64,000 nucleotides of DNA from Xiphophorus maculatus (GCF_002775205.1 NC_036447.1:23170501-23234500); one strand, 5' to 3'; counted from the first letter of the stretch, positions 49,401-63,359 are shown. Program-made: numbers and translations. The notes: generated by a model from the sequence alone, not told the origin.

Positions 49401-52400
49401 TTAGATTGATTTTCTACGCTATTGAAGAGCAAATATTAGTGATGCACTGGTTGAAAATTTGAGCCAATATTAATATCTGATATGAATTCTGATGCAGTGG
49501 CAGTCCTTATCAATATTTAGTGATATTATATGTATTTCCCTACACTTTTGACACTGTGTGAAAGCCACCACACCAACTACATTGTTTCTCTGCTTCAGTT
49601 TAACACCCATAATCCTCTGCTGCATCACTATCACTGTCATGGCCGACCCTTTTCTCTCTCCCTCCTGAAACACGAACTGAAACGACAAGATGAACTGATC
49701 GGATCCCGATACGCTAAAAAATGACTAGTATCGATGTTGATACTGATGTATTGTGCATCCCAAGTAATTATTTATATATTTATTTATTTCCAGAGATTTT
49801 GCTCTATCTGCAGTTTGTTCTTTCTAACCACACAGAGAAGGCACACTTTAAATATGTTAAAGTCTTTTTTTTTTTTTTTTTAAAAGAAAACAGTATGAAT
49901 GGGCCAAAAAATCAAAAATATGATTGCAAACCTCCTCAGTGACCTTCAGCTTATTAACATGGGAAAATAAGATGGATGTACGCACCTTCACATGCTTTCG
50001 CCCTCATTGTAGAATTTGTCTGTATCTGTAGATGGTTAATTGCTCGGCTATGTTTATGCAGGTTTGTTCTGTTAGTGGCAGGAATCAAAAACACACATAG
50101 TTTCATTTCCCTTGGCTGTCCACTAAGACAAAAGACAGACACACATCAGCACACCCACACACCTCCATGTGGACCAGCAGCCAACATGTTTCCCATTAAG
50201 CAGGCCGGGTATTAGGTTGTTCAAAGATGAGAGCCTTAAATCACAGGATTACACACAACCTCAAGGATCAAATCAGCTGGGCAATTTGCTGTCCTGTGTG
50301 GTTATGTTCTCTGTTTAAAGTGAATTTAGCTGAAGGCTGCCGCTTCCTCTACCACTCTTATTTTCAGGATGCGTTTATTGAACGACTTGGCCGAAAGTTG
50401 AATCGAAAACTCTGAATTAGCATGTAAAAATGATGTTTGAAAAGGTTAATGCTTAAAAACGTATTCATTTCAGATTCAAGCTTGAAACTAAAACAAAGGT
50501 GGATATTTTACTTTAGCAAAAATGATAAATAATTCTGTAGTAACTTTTTTTAGCGGGCAACAGAAAATGTTTTCGCATCAGATATTTTGTTTTACAATAT
50601 AGCAAAACAACAAATAGGTCATCTACTTCAAGTCGGACCAAATTAGTTCATAATGACATAATTCTAACTTTTTAAAAACATTTGTTGTTTATCGGTGATG
50701 TTGAAATTTGGCCCCCGATTGAACTGGACTGTCAGGTGTGACGACGCTCAAAGTCTCTGAAAGACGAATCAAGGCAAAAAATAAAATAGCCCTTCCTCTG
50801 GAAACAAACAGGAGCACACCTGATTTGGAAAACAAAGCCATAATAAGTATTACAAGCAAAAAAAGATCTGGCAAATGAAAACCTGCGGCTGTAACCTAAC
50901 AAGCAACACTGAACAAGAAGACAAAATGACGCAAACAGACAGAGGGGGAAAAGAAATCAAGAAGAAAGCAAAGATGATCCATGTGAAATCCCACACATAC
51001 CCACAAAATATGAAGTATTGTAGAGAAGAGGAAGAAACATCAGCCGAAACAAAACGAAATCTCATGGCACGAAACTCCACACCATCTATCATCTAGCAGA
51101 ATACAATAAAACGATTGTTGCGTTTAGGTGTAATTTATTACATGGAGTGAGCGCGCAGTAATAAAAATTTCTGCTGAAGAAAAACTTTGAAGGACATTGC
51201 TTTCTTTTTTTTTAAATTTCTGTCTGCATCACAGAAAATCACAGACTTGGGGGGGGATGCCATTCGATCATTTAGGAGGGGGGAAATGCAACCTGAAGGA
51301 ATAAAAACCCACAGGGAGCATCTGTGTTACAGTAATAACTCTGAATCCAGGCAACTTTCTGCATGGAATAAAACCACAAATGCAGAGTCGGGGGAAGAAA
51401 AAAAAACAGCATATGTCCAGCTTTCTTATATTTTGGCTTTTCTCACCTGCAGGTGTAAATGAGTTGGGCGGGGCGTGGCCAGCAGCAGCGTATTTGGATT
51501 CAAAGTGACAAGAGGCCCTAAAACGACTCATTCAGAAAGGAGATCAACACAGTCAGAACTGAGCAGACTAAAATCTCATTATATAAGAATGATTTTGTGC
51601 GAAAGATCTAATGAACATGTTTTGTACAGCCCACAGATCCACCCTAACCTATCCTTCGAAATGTGGACCAAAATGGTTCCCATGAGCTTGTTTGAAGCAA
51701 ATTAGCAGAACGTGTGATAGCAACAGAAGGTGGGATGAAAGCTACATCACACAGGGCTGCAGGAGAGAGACAAGAGGCCAAATCAACCTCTTGAAAGGAA
51801 ACCCAAATGAAACCAAAGAAATGATGCAAAAAACAAAAAGAAAACCCAGTAGTTTCCTGGAGTACAGCTGTGTCACGTGTTACACGTTCCTCTCCAGTCT
51901 TCTGTGAGGTCCACTTTCCACTGCAACATTTTTGTGCTGCTTCGTCTGTTGGTGTGTCTCCTCGTCAACCTTTGCCTTTATTGTTTTTGGTTGGACAGCG
52001 TACCTCCCATTCAGACTCTAATAAGCCCTCTGGAAATATTTTGCATGTCCCAACTGGCCCCTAATTCTTAATTTAGCTTTATTGAAACATATTTCATTCT
52101 CCTACTCTAGGCCTTACTGTGTTTGGTTTGACTTTTTTTTTTTAATAGGTTGTAAAAACGCTTCATATTCCTTAGTTTAGAGTGATGTATCCCTGAAACT
52201 ACATTTTAATAAACACTTACTCTCGTCGGCCACCTCCGGCACGCCTGGATCTCAGCTGAGTAAGCATGGTACAGAAGAAATCGTTTCTGAACCCCAAAGG
52301 CCTAAAACATGCAACTCTGACCCCGTAAGGCACTTGGTTCTCGTCCAAATCGTGTCTCTGGTTCCTCGTACGCCTCCGCACACAGGTCAGAGGAGAAAGC

Positions 52401-53849
52401 GGTGCCGAAAAATTAATCCGCTCCATTTGGTTCTCCGTTATTGGAAGTGACAGTGTCATAAAGCCACTCGGGCTCCCTGGTGCTGCGGACGAACGTACAC
52501 AAGAACGCCGCCGAAACCTCCGGTGTTAAAATTTCAGGCTGGGTTTACGTCTGCCTATTACTCCTTGACTCTTTAGTGATTGTTAAGCAAGTTTCGTTTC
52601 TGCGGTGGATAATGTAAAGTGACAGTACCTCATGAATTATTCACTCAGCCTTCAGGAGGCGATTCTTCGTACCAATGCCTTTTGAAGCTTTGGCTGGCTT
52701 TAGTTAGTTTTTTTTTTTAATCAGAGCTTGTTTTTGTGTTTTGTGAAGCGGGGCCTCAAGAGTTTTTATTTTCCTTTGTTGTATGGTTTGTCGTTCAGTT
52801 TGTCCCGCTGCCTGACTTTTGTTATTATCAAAGTGAGTAATTCCAAGCGACAGCTCCTGATTGTAAGAGAAAGAATCCAGAATAGTTCAGAAGCGCATCA
52901 AGCTGCTCTCAGCGCACATTTTTAAAATATATATATGCTTTTGAATTGACAAAGAATCAATGCTAGCATGTTAGCTCTCATCACATTATGTACGATAGAG
53001 GAGACTGGGACGAGTTGAGCCAAAGGGCAAGTAACGCCAATCCTTGTTGCTAGGAAACAATAAAAAAAAAAAAAGAATCTGACCAAACAGTCAGTGAAGG
53101 CAGGAAGTGCATGAATATGGTTGTTAGACTTTTATTTATTAAAACATGCTTTTCACGCTTAAAAGTGAATTTCATAGGAATTGTATTTAGACCCCAACAG
53201 GTATTTTAAAATGTATTTAATATATCCATTATGCTGCGTTTGAGCTGCAACATGCCATCATAAACCGAAGGTAAAAGTGCAGCATTTTACCTGTGGGCTC
53301 AAATAAAGTCAAACTCTAGAGTAAAGTTGAGCCATGAGACAAATCTTTTTGTTATGTTTACACTCGTTCTGAAAATCATGTAACCCAAATAAATAAAATT
53401 GGTTAATGTTTAGTTTCACCATTTTTACAGGCCTGCTCACCCTGTGAACATTTCTGAGGGCGCCACGGTTTCTAACTATTAACAGCCATTATTGTTAATT
53501 ATTTGACATATGGTGGAAGAAGACTGATTTCATGTCAAATTAAAAGGGGGCGAATAAAAAAATGTGCCATTATTTTCGCATTTTTGTTTAAAAATAGCTA
53601 GAAAGCCCCTTATTCTTTTTCTTCCAGATCAGAGCCACAAAAGGCCAGTAAAATACAGTGATATTACAGGTTATTGTGTAGGAAAATTAAACAATTATGA
53701 GCACTTTACCTAGCCGTGTGATTTCTTCAACAAATTGCCAAAAAAGAAGAAGTGAATCTAGTTAAGTCACAAAAACTAACCTTTAAATAAGCAATAAATT
53801 CAAACCAAAGTCATCTGGGATGGATGAAACACATGTAGTCCACTTTTTT
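46421..53849. other. Intergenic DNA downstream of cxcl12
   Basis: No exon can be supported in these 7.4 kb. At about 46440-46620 there is unique, GC-richer sequence with homeodomain-type (ATTAAT, GATTAAAT) and E-box (CAGCTG) words that could be an enhancer; this is a guess. CpG-containing unique sequence also lies at 52220-52520. Runs of A or T occur at 48559-48579, 49864-49882 and 53043-53075. Other open frames are short and unpatterned. Confidence 0.35.
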
Positions 53850-56800
53850 TTTTTTTATCTTATTATGCTTTATTGAAAAATGGGCATAGATATAAAAATA
53901 AAAACAACAAAAAATAAAAAATACAACCTCTTGGCTTACAAGCTGTGAAAAACAGGAAGTAATCTTCTAAACCATTACAAAGGAATAAGTCAGAAGCTGC
54001 CACGAGAGAAACATTTTCACATTGTCTTGGGCTCCGAAGTAAAACTCAGTTTGATTAATTTAAAAATACAACAGTAGAGAGCAAGAGTTAAGCTGAATGC
54101 CAATTTCGGCAAACAAACTTAAAAGATGTTAAAAATGTTAAAGGTGAAAGAAAGAGAAAAAACACAGTTTAAAATGGCTTTTTGTCGATCAGTTTACATT
54201 TTCTTACAGAGACATTTTGCTGAAACTCATTATCACCGTGTTTTATTTCCATAAATTCATAGTTTCAGTGCTGGTGACCCACTACATTCTCCACGTCCAC
54301 AGATTGAACATGAGAAAATGTCAGCAGTTACAAATTGTTATTATTTCTCTTGACCAATTTCAATAATCGGAGTAGTTTGGTAATGAACAACAAATAAAAA
54401 AACCCCAAAAACATTTATCTTTGAATACCACTTTGTTTTCTGAGCAATGTGTTCATGTAATTTAGTTTAATCCTGCGTGATTTATGAGAGATTAATTACA
54501 AGGTTATTGCACCGTTTGCTCCAAACTGGTAAGAAAAGCACAGAACAAAACAAAACAGCACAAAACGAAACACAAGAACATAAAAAACAATGATCACAAC
54601 CAGCTGGTTCTGAATGAAGAGATTTGAGTAAAACTGAGGAAAGGCTTTCGGGTGCTGGCAGATTGAAAGCACATGCTGGTGGCTCTGATCTAAGCTGAGC
54701 TTTGGTTCTGTCGCGGCTCATTGGCTGTTGACACGTCATACATCGACTAAAGTAAAACAATAAGAGAAAAAAGAAAATAAAACTGTTCAGTTGGTTTGAC
54801 TCGAGCTCAGGAAGCTTTGTGCTCAAAAGCAATTTCAAAAGCTTCTTTAAGAAAAAACTACGTCAGCTTTAGCAGCTCTGACATGTTAGCATCTCGTTTT
54901 GACTGGTAAAGAAACATTAAGAGAGACAAAACAAGACATTTAACATAAGCAGTCAAACAGTGATGGTGCTGTATTTCTTTGCATACAGGATTATTTGCTC
55001 TTTATTTGTGGTAAAGAAGTTTAATACTGAAAAATCCACCTTCATTTAGTAGCTCTTATCTACCCAAGATATAAAAACAATTAGTAAGATTCCGCATATA
55101 AAAAGAATAAAAATACGCTAAAGGAAACATCTGATAATAAAGTGGCTCAAATATATATAGATGTTAAAAAAAAAAAAGTGGATAAACCAAAACTTCCCTT
55201 TTGCCAACCTTAACATTCCCTCTGTGACATTCATGACCCAACTAATTTTGACAATTTATTAGCTTTTTATTCCTAAAAAAGGAATGGTGTTGGTATAAAA
55301 CACTAAACTTGTGATCGTAGAGCACCCACGCACTCGAAAATGTGCAAAAAGCCTTAAAAGAAAATAGATTTGTTTTTGTACGGCAACAACAAAATCCCAC
55401 GAACAGCTGTCACACAAATGCAACCGAAATCTTTTATTACTTTTATCTGACTTTTTTTTTTGCATTTTCTCTGAAACATCAGAGATTTTCATCGTGACGT
55501 TTCGCTGAACGTGACCTGACAGAGGTCAGATCAGCCGTGTTTCAAAGTTGGAAAGACAACGTCATTAACGTCAGGCAGCAAAATATAGTGACTTACTAAA
55601 ATCTGCCAAATTGTTCAGTCAGAGCAATAAAAAAAAGGTTGGATCTAGTTCATCCTGCCACCAATTAACTTTTATTCAACTGCAGCAAATTATTCAGTGT
55701 GGGATTATGTTACAGCAACATGTAATTAATGCCTGTTAGGACTTTTTGCACATGTTCAGCAAAAGTGCCAATAAAGGTGGATGGGACTCACTCTCTCTCT
55801 ATATATACACAACTTTTTTCACTAAAAAAACCCCTAAATCTAAGATCATAGAGGAATGCAGGATTTTTGAGGCGGACATGTTTTCTATTGCTAAATTGTT
55901 TCAACAAAAATACGTTCTTTCCCTTGCATGGCTTCAACTTCGTCTGGCAAAAGTCCCGTTATCAGTAAATGCTTAAGACTTTATCTCATCTCCCAGTTGT
56001 TAGTAGATGTTCCCTCTTACATAAAAGAATGAAAAACAAAAAACAACGATACACAGCGATGAACCAGTCGTATAAATGGCTCTGACCTCTCTTTGTGAAC
56101 ATGCAGCACCATGAGGCCGGCGCTGGCGTCGACACAGAGGAGGATTCCTCTAAATGAAGCGAGGCTGGCCGTTTACCTCTCCATCAAACATGGACGCCAG
56201 GCTCGCCTCTGATCATCAGCAGTGGAGTTCGGCTGGCATGTCTGGAAAACCCACATTCTGTGTTGAAGGAGGAGAGGATGGAGGCCAGAGAGGAAATTTA
56301 TAGGACATGGTGATGGAGAACATGCAGGTGATTTTTGTGACAGAAGAAGTGGGAGGAGATGGAAACCTGGGGATCTTTGTTGAGGTTGAAGCGTGGTGTA
56401 TTTTAGTAGAAAAGGAGACACGTTTGCCTCGCATGAGTTCCCTTTGGCGTTCGCAAATTAAGCACTTCTTCATTTCACCAAAGCGCAACTGATGCGTCAG
56501 TGCGTGAGCGTCCTCTTGGAGACATTGTTAGTGTTCAAGAGGTTACGATGTTATGAAGCCACAAAGCTTTTGTGTGAGTTGGAAAGCTTGAGGTTTCTCT
56601 TTACAGGCGTGTAAGAAAAAAAGACAAAACAACCCTGACTATTTACAGTCACAGAAGCAGAGTTAATTCAATTGATCCACGTTCAGAGACACTTTCTGTT
56701 TGCATCCTGCTGTTTCAAAGTTTCATCACTGCATCTGGAGCTTGTATGGATTTCAGAAGACGACTCCTCGCCCAGTTGGGTTGGGGGGAGAGGGAATGAC

Positions 56801-56977
56801 GGCGGTGCGGTCAGTGCAGGTTTGGAGGTGAAGTGCTGCTACTGCAAGCGGTCCACAGAGGTGGACAGGTAGGTAGCGTACAGCGTGTTTGCATACATCC
56901 AAAGCAGTGTCAGGGAGGTTTGACCTGGGGGGGTTCAGATTCGGAGGCAGTGCGCTCCACGCCCCTTTCTCTGGAGT
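53850..56977 (-). other. cxcl12: Candidate 3' UTR of cxcl12
   Basis: The sequence following the cxcl12 stop codon (56978) to a minus-strand AATAAA (complement at 53869-53874) would make a 3' UTR of about 3.1 kb, similar to long mammalian CXCL12 3' UTRs. Earlier AATAAA signals (complements at 54242-54247, 55266-55271 and near 55433 and 55672) could give shorter forms. Two GCACTT hexamers occur on the transcript strand (complements at 56831-56836 and 55763-55768). The extent is inferred; no splice or coding signal contradicts it. Confidence 0.5.
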
Positions 56978-57591
56978 TTAGACTTTCTTGGTGTTGCGTC
57001 TCTTGGATTTTTTCACCCTGGGGAGATGAGTAGAGGTGTGAAAAGGTTAGGGTTTGGTTTTTGTGATGTGACAATCTCATTTTATTCAGCAGGACGTAGC
57101 AGCAGGAAAACATCCAGACTATCTGGATTGGAGAATGCTGCTTATCTGGAAAACCTGAACCAGAAATGGAGATAGTAGAAGCTGCCGTCACCAATAGCCA
57201 CATACAGCTTCTGGTTACCGTAGAAACCAAATGTGGCTAGCTGGAATGACGTTGCCATTCTGTAGTCAAATTTAACAAGTGACTATTTTGGTTCGCTACA
57301 TCTGAAGGAAGATACTAACCTCTGGGAACAACAGCTGCTATTTAGCTCCATTATATAATTTCACACACTGTAAAAACACAAAACCTTCAGTATTTTTGAT
57401 CCAGTTTCTATTGCAAATATCTTAGCACACTTGAAATAAGACAAAACTAACTTACAAGTAACTAAACTAAAATACCAGAGCTTGTTTTAAGTCAATAAAT
57501 GTCTAATATTGATTTTAAAAAAGTACTCGGTCCACCAGCAGATTATTTTACTGAGACAAGACATTATTCCAATGTTGTAATTACTTATATA

Positions 57592-57689
<98 letters not shown>

Positions 57690-58555
57690 CTTTTCATCAA
57701 TTATAAGAAATTATTGAATTAAAACAGGATCCTATATTTTGATAAACAGCTACTTGTTAGTGAGTTTTGTCTTATTTCAGGTGTACTAACATATTTGACC
57801 TAGAAACTAGACCAAAAATACTTGGTAAGGTTTTGTGATTTTGCAGTGTAGGGGTTGTGAATATGCTTTTTTTAATATTATCAATTAATTGTTTGTTTAA
57901 ATTTAAATTATAATCTATGATCTACAAGAATTTCAAGCTATGATAATATATTTCGAAGCTTTAATATTTGCCTTTGTTTGCTGGTTGGGAATTGCTTTGG
58001 AAAGTGTTTATAATGTTTCAGAAAACGGAAATTGGACAATAAATTGAGGTTTAGTTGTTTCTCTTTGTCAGGTGACGTCAGACATTTCACAGATGCACTT
58101 CGTGCGCTTCTGATAACATGCAGTTGGCGAAGATATAAATGTGGAAATATGCAGGACAAAGGTAAACACTGAACATCTGCTTTCAAGTTTACATCTTATG
58201 CGAACTTTGGATCAAATGTTTAGCAGGTTTGTGGAAACAAAGGCGCGCGAATCGCAGTGGAAGATTTAAGTCTACTCATAAATTAGTGGAAATTATTTCT
58301 CTGATAGCCCGTCTGCTGCACGTAAACAATTTCAGAGAGTAATTGTAAGCGGGAATGTGAAAGGTTTATTTCTTTTCCTGCGACATCTAAACTCGTGTGA
58401 GCAGAGCCGCATATTTCTTGTTTTGTGAGGGATCATTCGTCAACAGCAAAGAGTTTTTTTTGTGTTCTTACTTGTTGATGGCGTTCTTCAGGTATCCTTG
58501 CAACCACTTGGTCTCGGGGTTGATGCAAACCTCCCTGTTGTTCTTCAGTTTAGCA
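56978..58555 (-). CDS. cxcl12a: CXCL12 (SDF-1) chemokine, 3' part: exon 3 and terminal coding exon
   Basis: Secreted CXC chemokine, ligand of CXCR4 and ACKR3, that guides germ cells, lateral-line primordium, blood and neural progenitors in fish. Exon 3 (58555-58472, 84 bp, acceptor TTCTTCCGTAG) encodes AKLKNNREVCINPETKWLQG then YLKNAIN. It contains the fourth conserved Cys and the C-terminal helix, nearly identical to what I recall of zebrafish Cxcl12a. The terminal coding exon (57017-56978, after CTCCCCAG) completes Lys and adds VKKSKRRNTKKV before TAA, a basic tail of seven Lys/Arg in 12 residues. Exons 1 and 2 (signal peptide and the Cys-X-Cys segment) were not found up to 64000 and must lie beyond the window. 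The a-paralogue assignment is by resemblance only; cxcl12b is not excluded. Confidence 0.9.
57368..57848. mobile_element. hAT-like MITE, copy 2, in the last cxcl12 intron
   Basis: Ends CACTGTAAAAACACAAAACC and (complement) CACTGCAAAATCACAAAACC are inverted. The internal order (GACAAAACTAAC, TTTTAAGTCAATA, TGATTTTAAAAAAGTACT, then GTTTTGTCTTATTT and ACTAGACCAAAAATACTTGG) matches copy 1 at 22639-23012. Its centre has been expanded by the TA microsatellite. Confidence 0.75.
57597..57685. repeat. (TA)n microsatellite
   Basis: About 44 uninterrupted TA units, situated near the centre of the second hAT-like MITE, inside the cxcl12 intron between exon 3 and the last coding exon. Confidence 0.98.
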
Positions 58556-61404
58556 CTACGGAAGAAAAAAACCCCAACATAAATTACATACCATTTGTCT
58601 GTGATTATTGTCTGTGATTATTATCATTCGACACGCAGATGGACATTTACTTCTCCAGTTTCTCTGCTAACACGTGCGTATACACAAAGAGATAGAAAGG
58701 ACGTTTTTGAGTCTCATCCAAGCATGCGTTTTATAAATCAGCTTCAAGGACATCATGGAGGGATATTTATGCTGCAGGACCTTTTTTTGGTGACAGTGCG
58801 CAGCATAGAGGTAGTGTCTACAAAAGATTAGTTTAATCAAAGTTACACAAAAAAAGAAAATCGTTGCTGGTTTATTAATTCAAGACGCTCGCTTCATGTT
58901 TTCCGCTGGGTGTGTTACAAAAACCTTCAGTTAGATCTTGTTGAAATGAAACAGATATGATGAGTAACGGCAACCCTAATGACGTGCAGCGAGTCTTAAA
59001 ATGAATTTATCTTGGCGATGAAGTCCATTAAACATTTTTGTTGTCAAATGTTTAGTTTAAGTAAACTAAAGAAAACTAAAGAAAATTTTACAAGAAAAAA
59101 AAAAACAACAAAAAACCCTCGAACCACAACTATTTCAACCCACTAACAACCCGAATTAAATGCAACAGAAACGCTTTATTGCTGATTATTTCTGCTGTTT
59201 TAAAGTTGCTCTGATAGTCTGGAAACCTTCCCATTGTGGTAAGACCAATTTGTCTTGGTTATACGTCATTTTTGTTAAGGCAAAATTATTTTAGGGTCTT
59301 CAGAAATCTGGGAAATGCTCCAGAAATCTGCTTGTTTGTTCATGTAAGAAGCATAAACATGCCCATATCTACTTTAAAACACCTGAAACTGTGACTAACA
59401 AAGCCTTAGATTGCTTAAATTGCTTGTCAGTTTGTTGATCATTTTTCAAACCTCCCCTGTAAAAATAGGATTACTGGTTGTTCTAAGATGTTGAAGGGGA
59501 AATACTAAATTAAACCTTATCAGTGTTTCATTCAAAGAACAAGGAAGCAGGACTTTTCTTATCAGTTGATTAAAAACTGATCTATCCAGGGTTCAAGTTT
59601 AGCTGAATAAATCGAAGGGATTTTAACACTAAATTGCACGTGAAGTGCCATAAATATGTCTCACGTGGTTTTGCTCCAAAACACCTCGTCTTTAAAGAAT
59701 CTCAGCACATCCTGTAGCCCGTTTAAACGAGACGGATTACATTATTACAGCAGGTTTCTGTATGTTTGGGGCCGAGGGTGAAAAATCGCAGCTTTCTGTT
59801 TCCACTCAGAGCCTCACATCAGCTCTCTATGTAAAGCTGTCTCTCTGCAAAGCGCATTAAACATCCTCACAGATCTGGCATCTACGGATCGCCTCGGTTT
59901 CATTTAAAACTTTCTTCTGTTTTGGTTTGGTGTGAATTTCTTACATGAAATATTGAATTTCGCTTTTTACTTGTAGACATTATGATTTTTGCTGGCTTGA
60001 ATCCAGATTATTTTATTTAATAAGAGAAATACGGCTCCAGCACACATGCTCTTGAAACGTAATTAAACTGACATAACTCGATTAAGTTCATTCCTACAGT
60101 TCTGATATTTATCGACTAAACGTTTATAGTGAAACAGACACTATAACTCAAACTGTTGACTCATTTGTTTGCATAATTTGGCATTAATAAACAATTCCTC
60201 AATACATCAAAATGCTTCTCACACTATTTTTCTGTGGTGTGTTCAGGTTCTTTAGGAGAAAAAAAAACACAAGTCTTCTTGTAATGTTAGTTCTCAGTTT
60301 GCCTCCAAAGCTCCTACTGGGATTTATAGTGGGAACCATTGCTGGCCAGGTTTAAAACGTTCCATCTCCTCCTCTTTAATCACATTTCCATGCTCTTTTG
60401 TCTGCTGCTTTTACCGCCGGCGGTCTGCGGAACGATTTAACTATGAACCCGAGTTTACAAAAATACACAGAGATGCTTTTGTATTATCTGTTCAATCCCT
60501 TACTTCCTCCAACAACGGAAGCATCAAAGCCGACCCGCAGTCACACACAATCGGATCTCCGTCATGTTTTACTGTAAGCAAGTTGCCCCTTTTTTTTGTT
60601 GACGTCTTTTTGTCACCTTCAGACAAACAGATTCTCTGCGCTCTGGTTGTTTTTTTAATTTAGTTTCCTCATCCCATCAAATATGATGTCGTAGAGAAGC
60701 TTTTTTAATACATAATTTTCACTTGCAGTACTTCCAGTTTCCTCATGATGTTATCATTACTGCGTCAAATATTTGTCAATGAATTTTAGCATTGAAAATT
60801 GTTCATTTAGATGCATAGAAGGCATCTCATCTGTAACCATTAAAGTTAATTCATGCAGATGAAAACAGAAAACTGTTTCGCAACACGACTGACGTGTAAG
60901 GAACAAAATATCACACTAAAGTCTTATTTCAGGAGCTTTACAGTTTTCTTTTAAATCGTTTTTCTCACCATCCTGCTCCAAACATGGAGGTAAAATAAAT
61001 GTGCGCTTTCATCCGCCCTTGAATTTCACAATTCAAGTTGTTTTAAACATTTAAATTTTTGTCTGCTGATTCACGAGAATTTACACACACAGCCTTCCTG
61101 GAATGCTTCCTCTTATCTTTCCCATTTCGAAGAGAAATAATTAAAAGCGACAAAGGGTTTGGGGGGAGTTAGTAACTTGAGGTTTCTATCTTTCTTTTGT
61201 AATTTTATTCCTTGAATATTTTTTACAGCAAACAGCTCTAACATACAATAAACTAATGTAGAGACACTTTTGCTCACAGAACTTAGTTCCTTAAACTACG
61301 TAAACTACGTTTATTCATCCTAATTTCTTGGTATTCCTGGTCTGTCGGTGAAAAGGTGGTGAAGGGATTAGTTTTCTTGTCCGGTTGAGTTTCAAATCTG
61401 ACTG

Positions 61405-61520
61405 GTAAAGGTAAAATAATTTTATTTATATAGCACTTTTTCAGCAACAGGGCAATACAAAGTGCTTTACAGGATTTAAAAGGAAATACAAACAAAATAA
61501 CAAACCAAGCAAAAGAGCAA
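61405..61520. repeat. Fish SINE/LINE-tail-like dispersed repeat fragment
   Basis: TTTTATTTATATAGCACTTT, followed by CAATACAAAGTGCTTTACAG and an A-rich stretch, is a sequence very common in teleost genomes as a short dispersed element. Family name uncertain. Confidence 0.55.
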
Positions 61521-63346
61521 AAGAAGAAAAGGCTAATAATGTTGATCCAAAGTAAATAAACTAGATACTCAGGGTTGTATAAGTTAGTGTCCTCTGGTCT
61601 AATTTCTTTTCTGGTTAGGAAGAACAGGAGTCTAAAACATACTGTAGTTGCTAAGGTAGTTTTTCTGGGTTCTTGGTTCTAATCCCTGTTCTGGGTTGCT
61701 AAATAAATGTAAGTAAGTAAGTATCTTCTGGCCTTCTGGGTTGCTAGATGGGCAGTAATGGGGGGGCATCAGGCTGTAAGGTTTCACCTCCTCTTAAAAC
61801 ATGTGGCTGATTTCACACCGCGGTGCCAAAAGGTCGCGTATGTCAGCTAACAGCTCGGAGGTGCAGCACCTCTCTGCTCCGCTCTTCTCCTCCCTCTGTC
61901 TCTGTCACACAACTGTAAATTCAGCCCGTTCCTCAGACTGCGACCCTCTTCCCCGCTCACCACTTTCCCTGTCCCTTCAACCCGTTCAGATGCTCCCACA
62001 CACACATTAGCAGGAGGAACGCATTGCCCCTTCGCTTACAGTGTCCTCCAGGAGCGTCAGTCCGAGCATCAATCTCAAATCTCTCAAACCAACACGCAAA
62101 GCCGGGAGGCCGAGTGGTCCAGAAACCGGATCTCTGTTTGCTTTTCCTCAGGGGATGTCTCCTCTTCTCCCCCTTCCCTTTCTTTTACATTTCATTAGGG
62201 CTTGCCAGATCATCCATTCAGAGGCTCTTCATGGTTTGATGCGTCTCCCTTCGGTCCGGTGTGGAAGACGCTCAGAGAGGCTGAACCCTAATTGACTTGG
62301 CTGGAATTTGTGGGCCGGAGCTCCAGCAGCAGCAGGTAGTAATTACTTCACAGCAAGTTAATATCAACAGCATGCCGAGGTCCGTGAGGATGATGGCACA
62401 CGGGGGAGGACTTTCTATTTTTTTGGAGGTGTAGTGTTTCCAGCTTTCCTACATCTGCTCCAACAGAGATACCCTGGACGGTGGATTTGAGACGTTTCTG
62501 GCCTGGCCAGAGAGCAGCTTGTCCTCTGTGACATTTTGCCATTTGGTCACCCCTCATTTTTTATTTTATTTTTAATCCCTCATCCCTCTTTTTTTTGGCA
62601 GAATCCCTGAAGCCTGTCAGCCTTTTGGCTGTGAGGCTTCTGCTGTCCACTCTTCTCTAGCCAGGAAGTGATGAGACTTTCTAGTTAATGCGTCCCAGAC
62701 CGGTGACATTACATCAGTCATCATTGCTGAGCAGTTTCAGACGGGAAATAAATAACAAAAAAGAGAGGATAAGGGACATAAGGGGTCAGCAGTAATACAA
62801 AGGTAATCTCTTTGACCCCTAATGATTGCTTCCTTTACAAACATAAACGGTCCCCTCGAGCTCGGCCTTCCTCTCTCTGAGTGGATTGTGTTGTTTTAAT
62901 CTCTCTTCATACAGGAAGCGAGTCAAAGGATATCAACACCAGGCCTCACATTTACCCCACACGTCAACACATGTGGATCAAAAATAGTGAAAACACACAA
63001 AAACCGCTTCGTAACTCCTTTTCCCTACACTGATGGGTTTATACTGTTGCGACTTTAGCATTGGCTTAAAAATTAAAGCCCAAGTTTGTTGGGGTGGACA
63101 GGAGAAGCAGCCTCATCATTTTCTGAAACTTTACAACAAGCTGACCCAAGCTTCACTGAACAGAAACAGGATGGAACAGGAAATGGTAAGAACACAAAAT
63201 GATGCTGTGTAATCATGTTATGTTGGTGTTTGTAGAGATAAGATTTGTTCTAACTACAGAACGTGTTTGTACGCCTGAGCTAGCATGAACGTTTTGACCA
63301 GCTAGTAGAGTGCTGCTAGTTTTGTTCAACATTCACACTTTATTAA

Positions 63347-63359
63347 TAACAACAACAAC

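Noticed and set aside
56173..56488. Overlapping 82-90 codon minus-strand frames
   Set aside because: They lie in the candidate cxcl12 3' UTR, overlap each other in different frames and have no motif.
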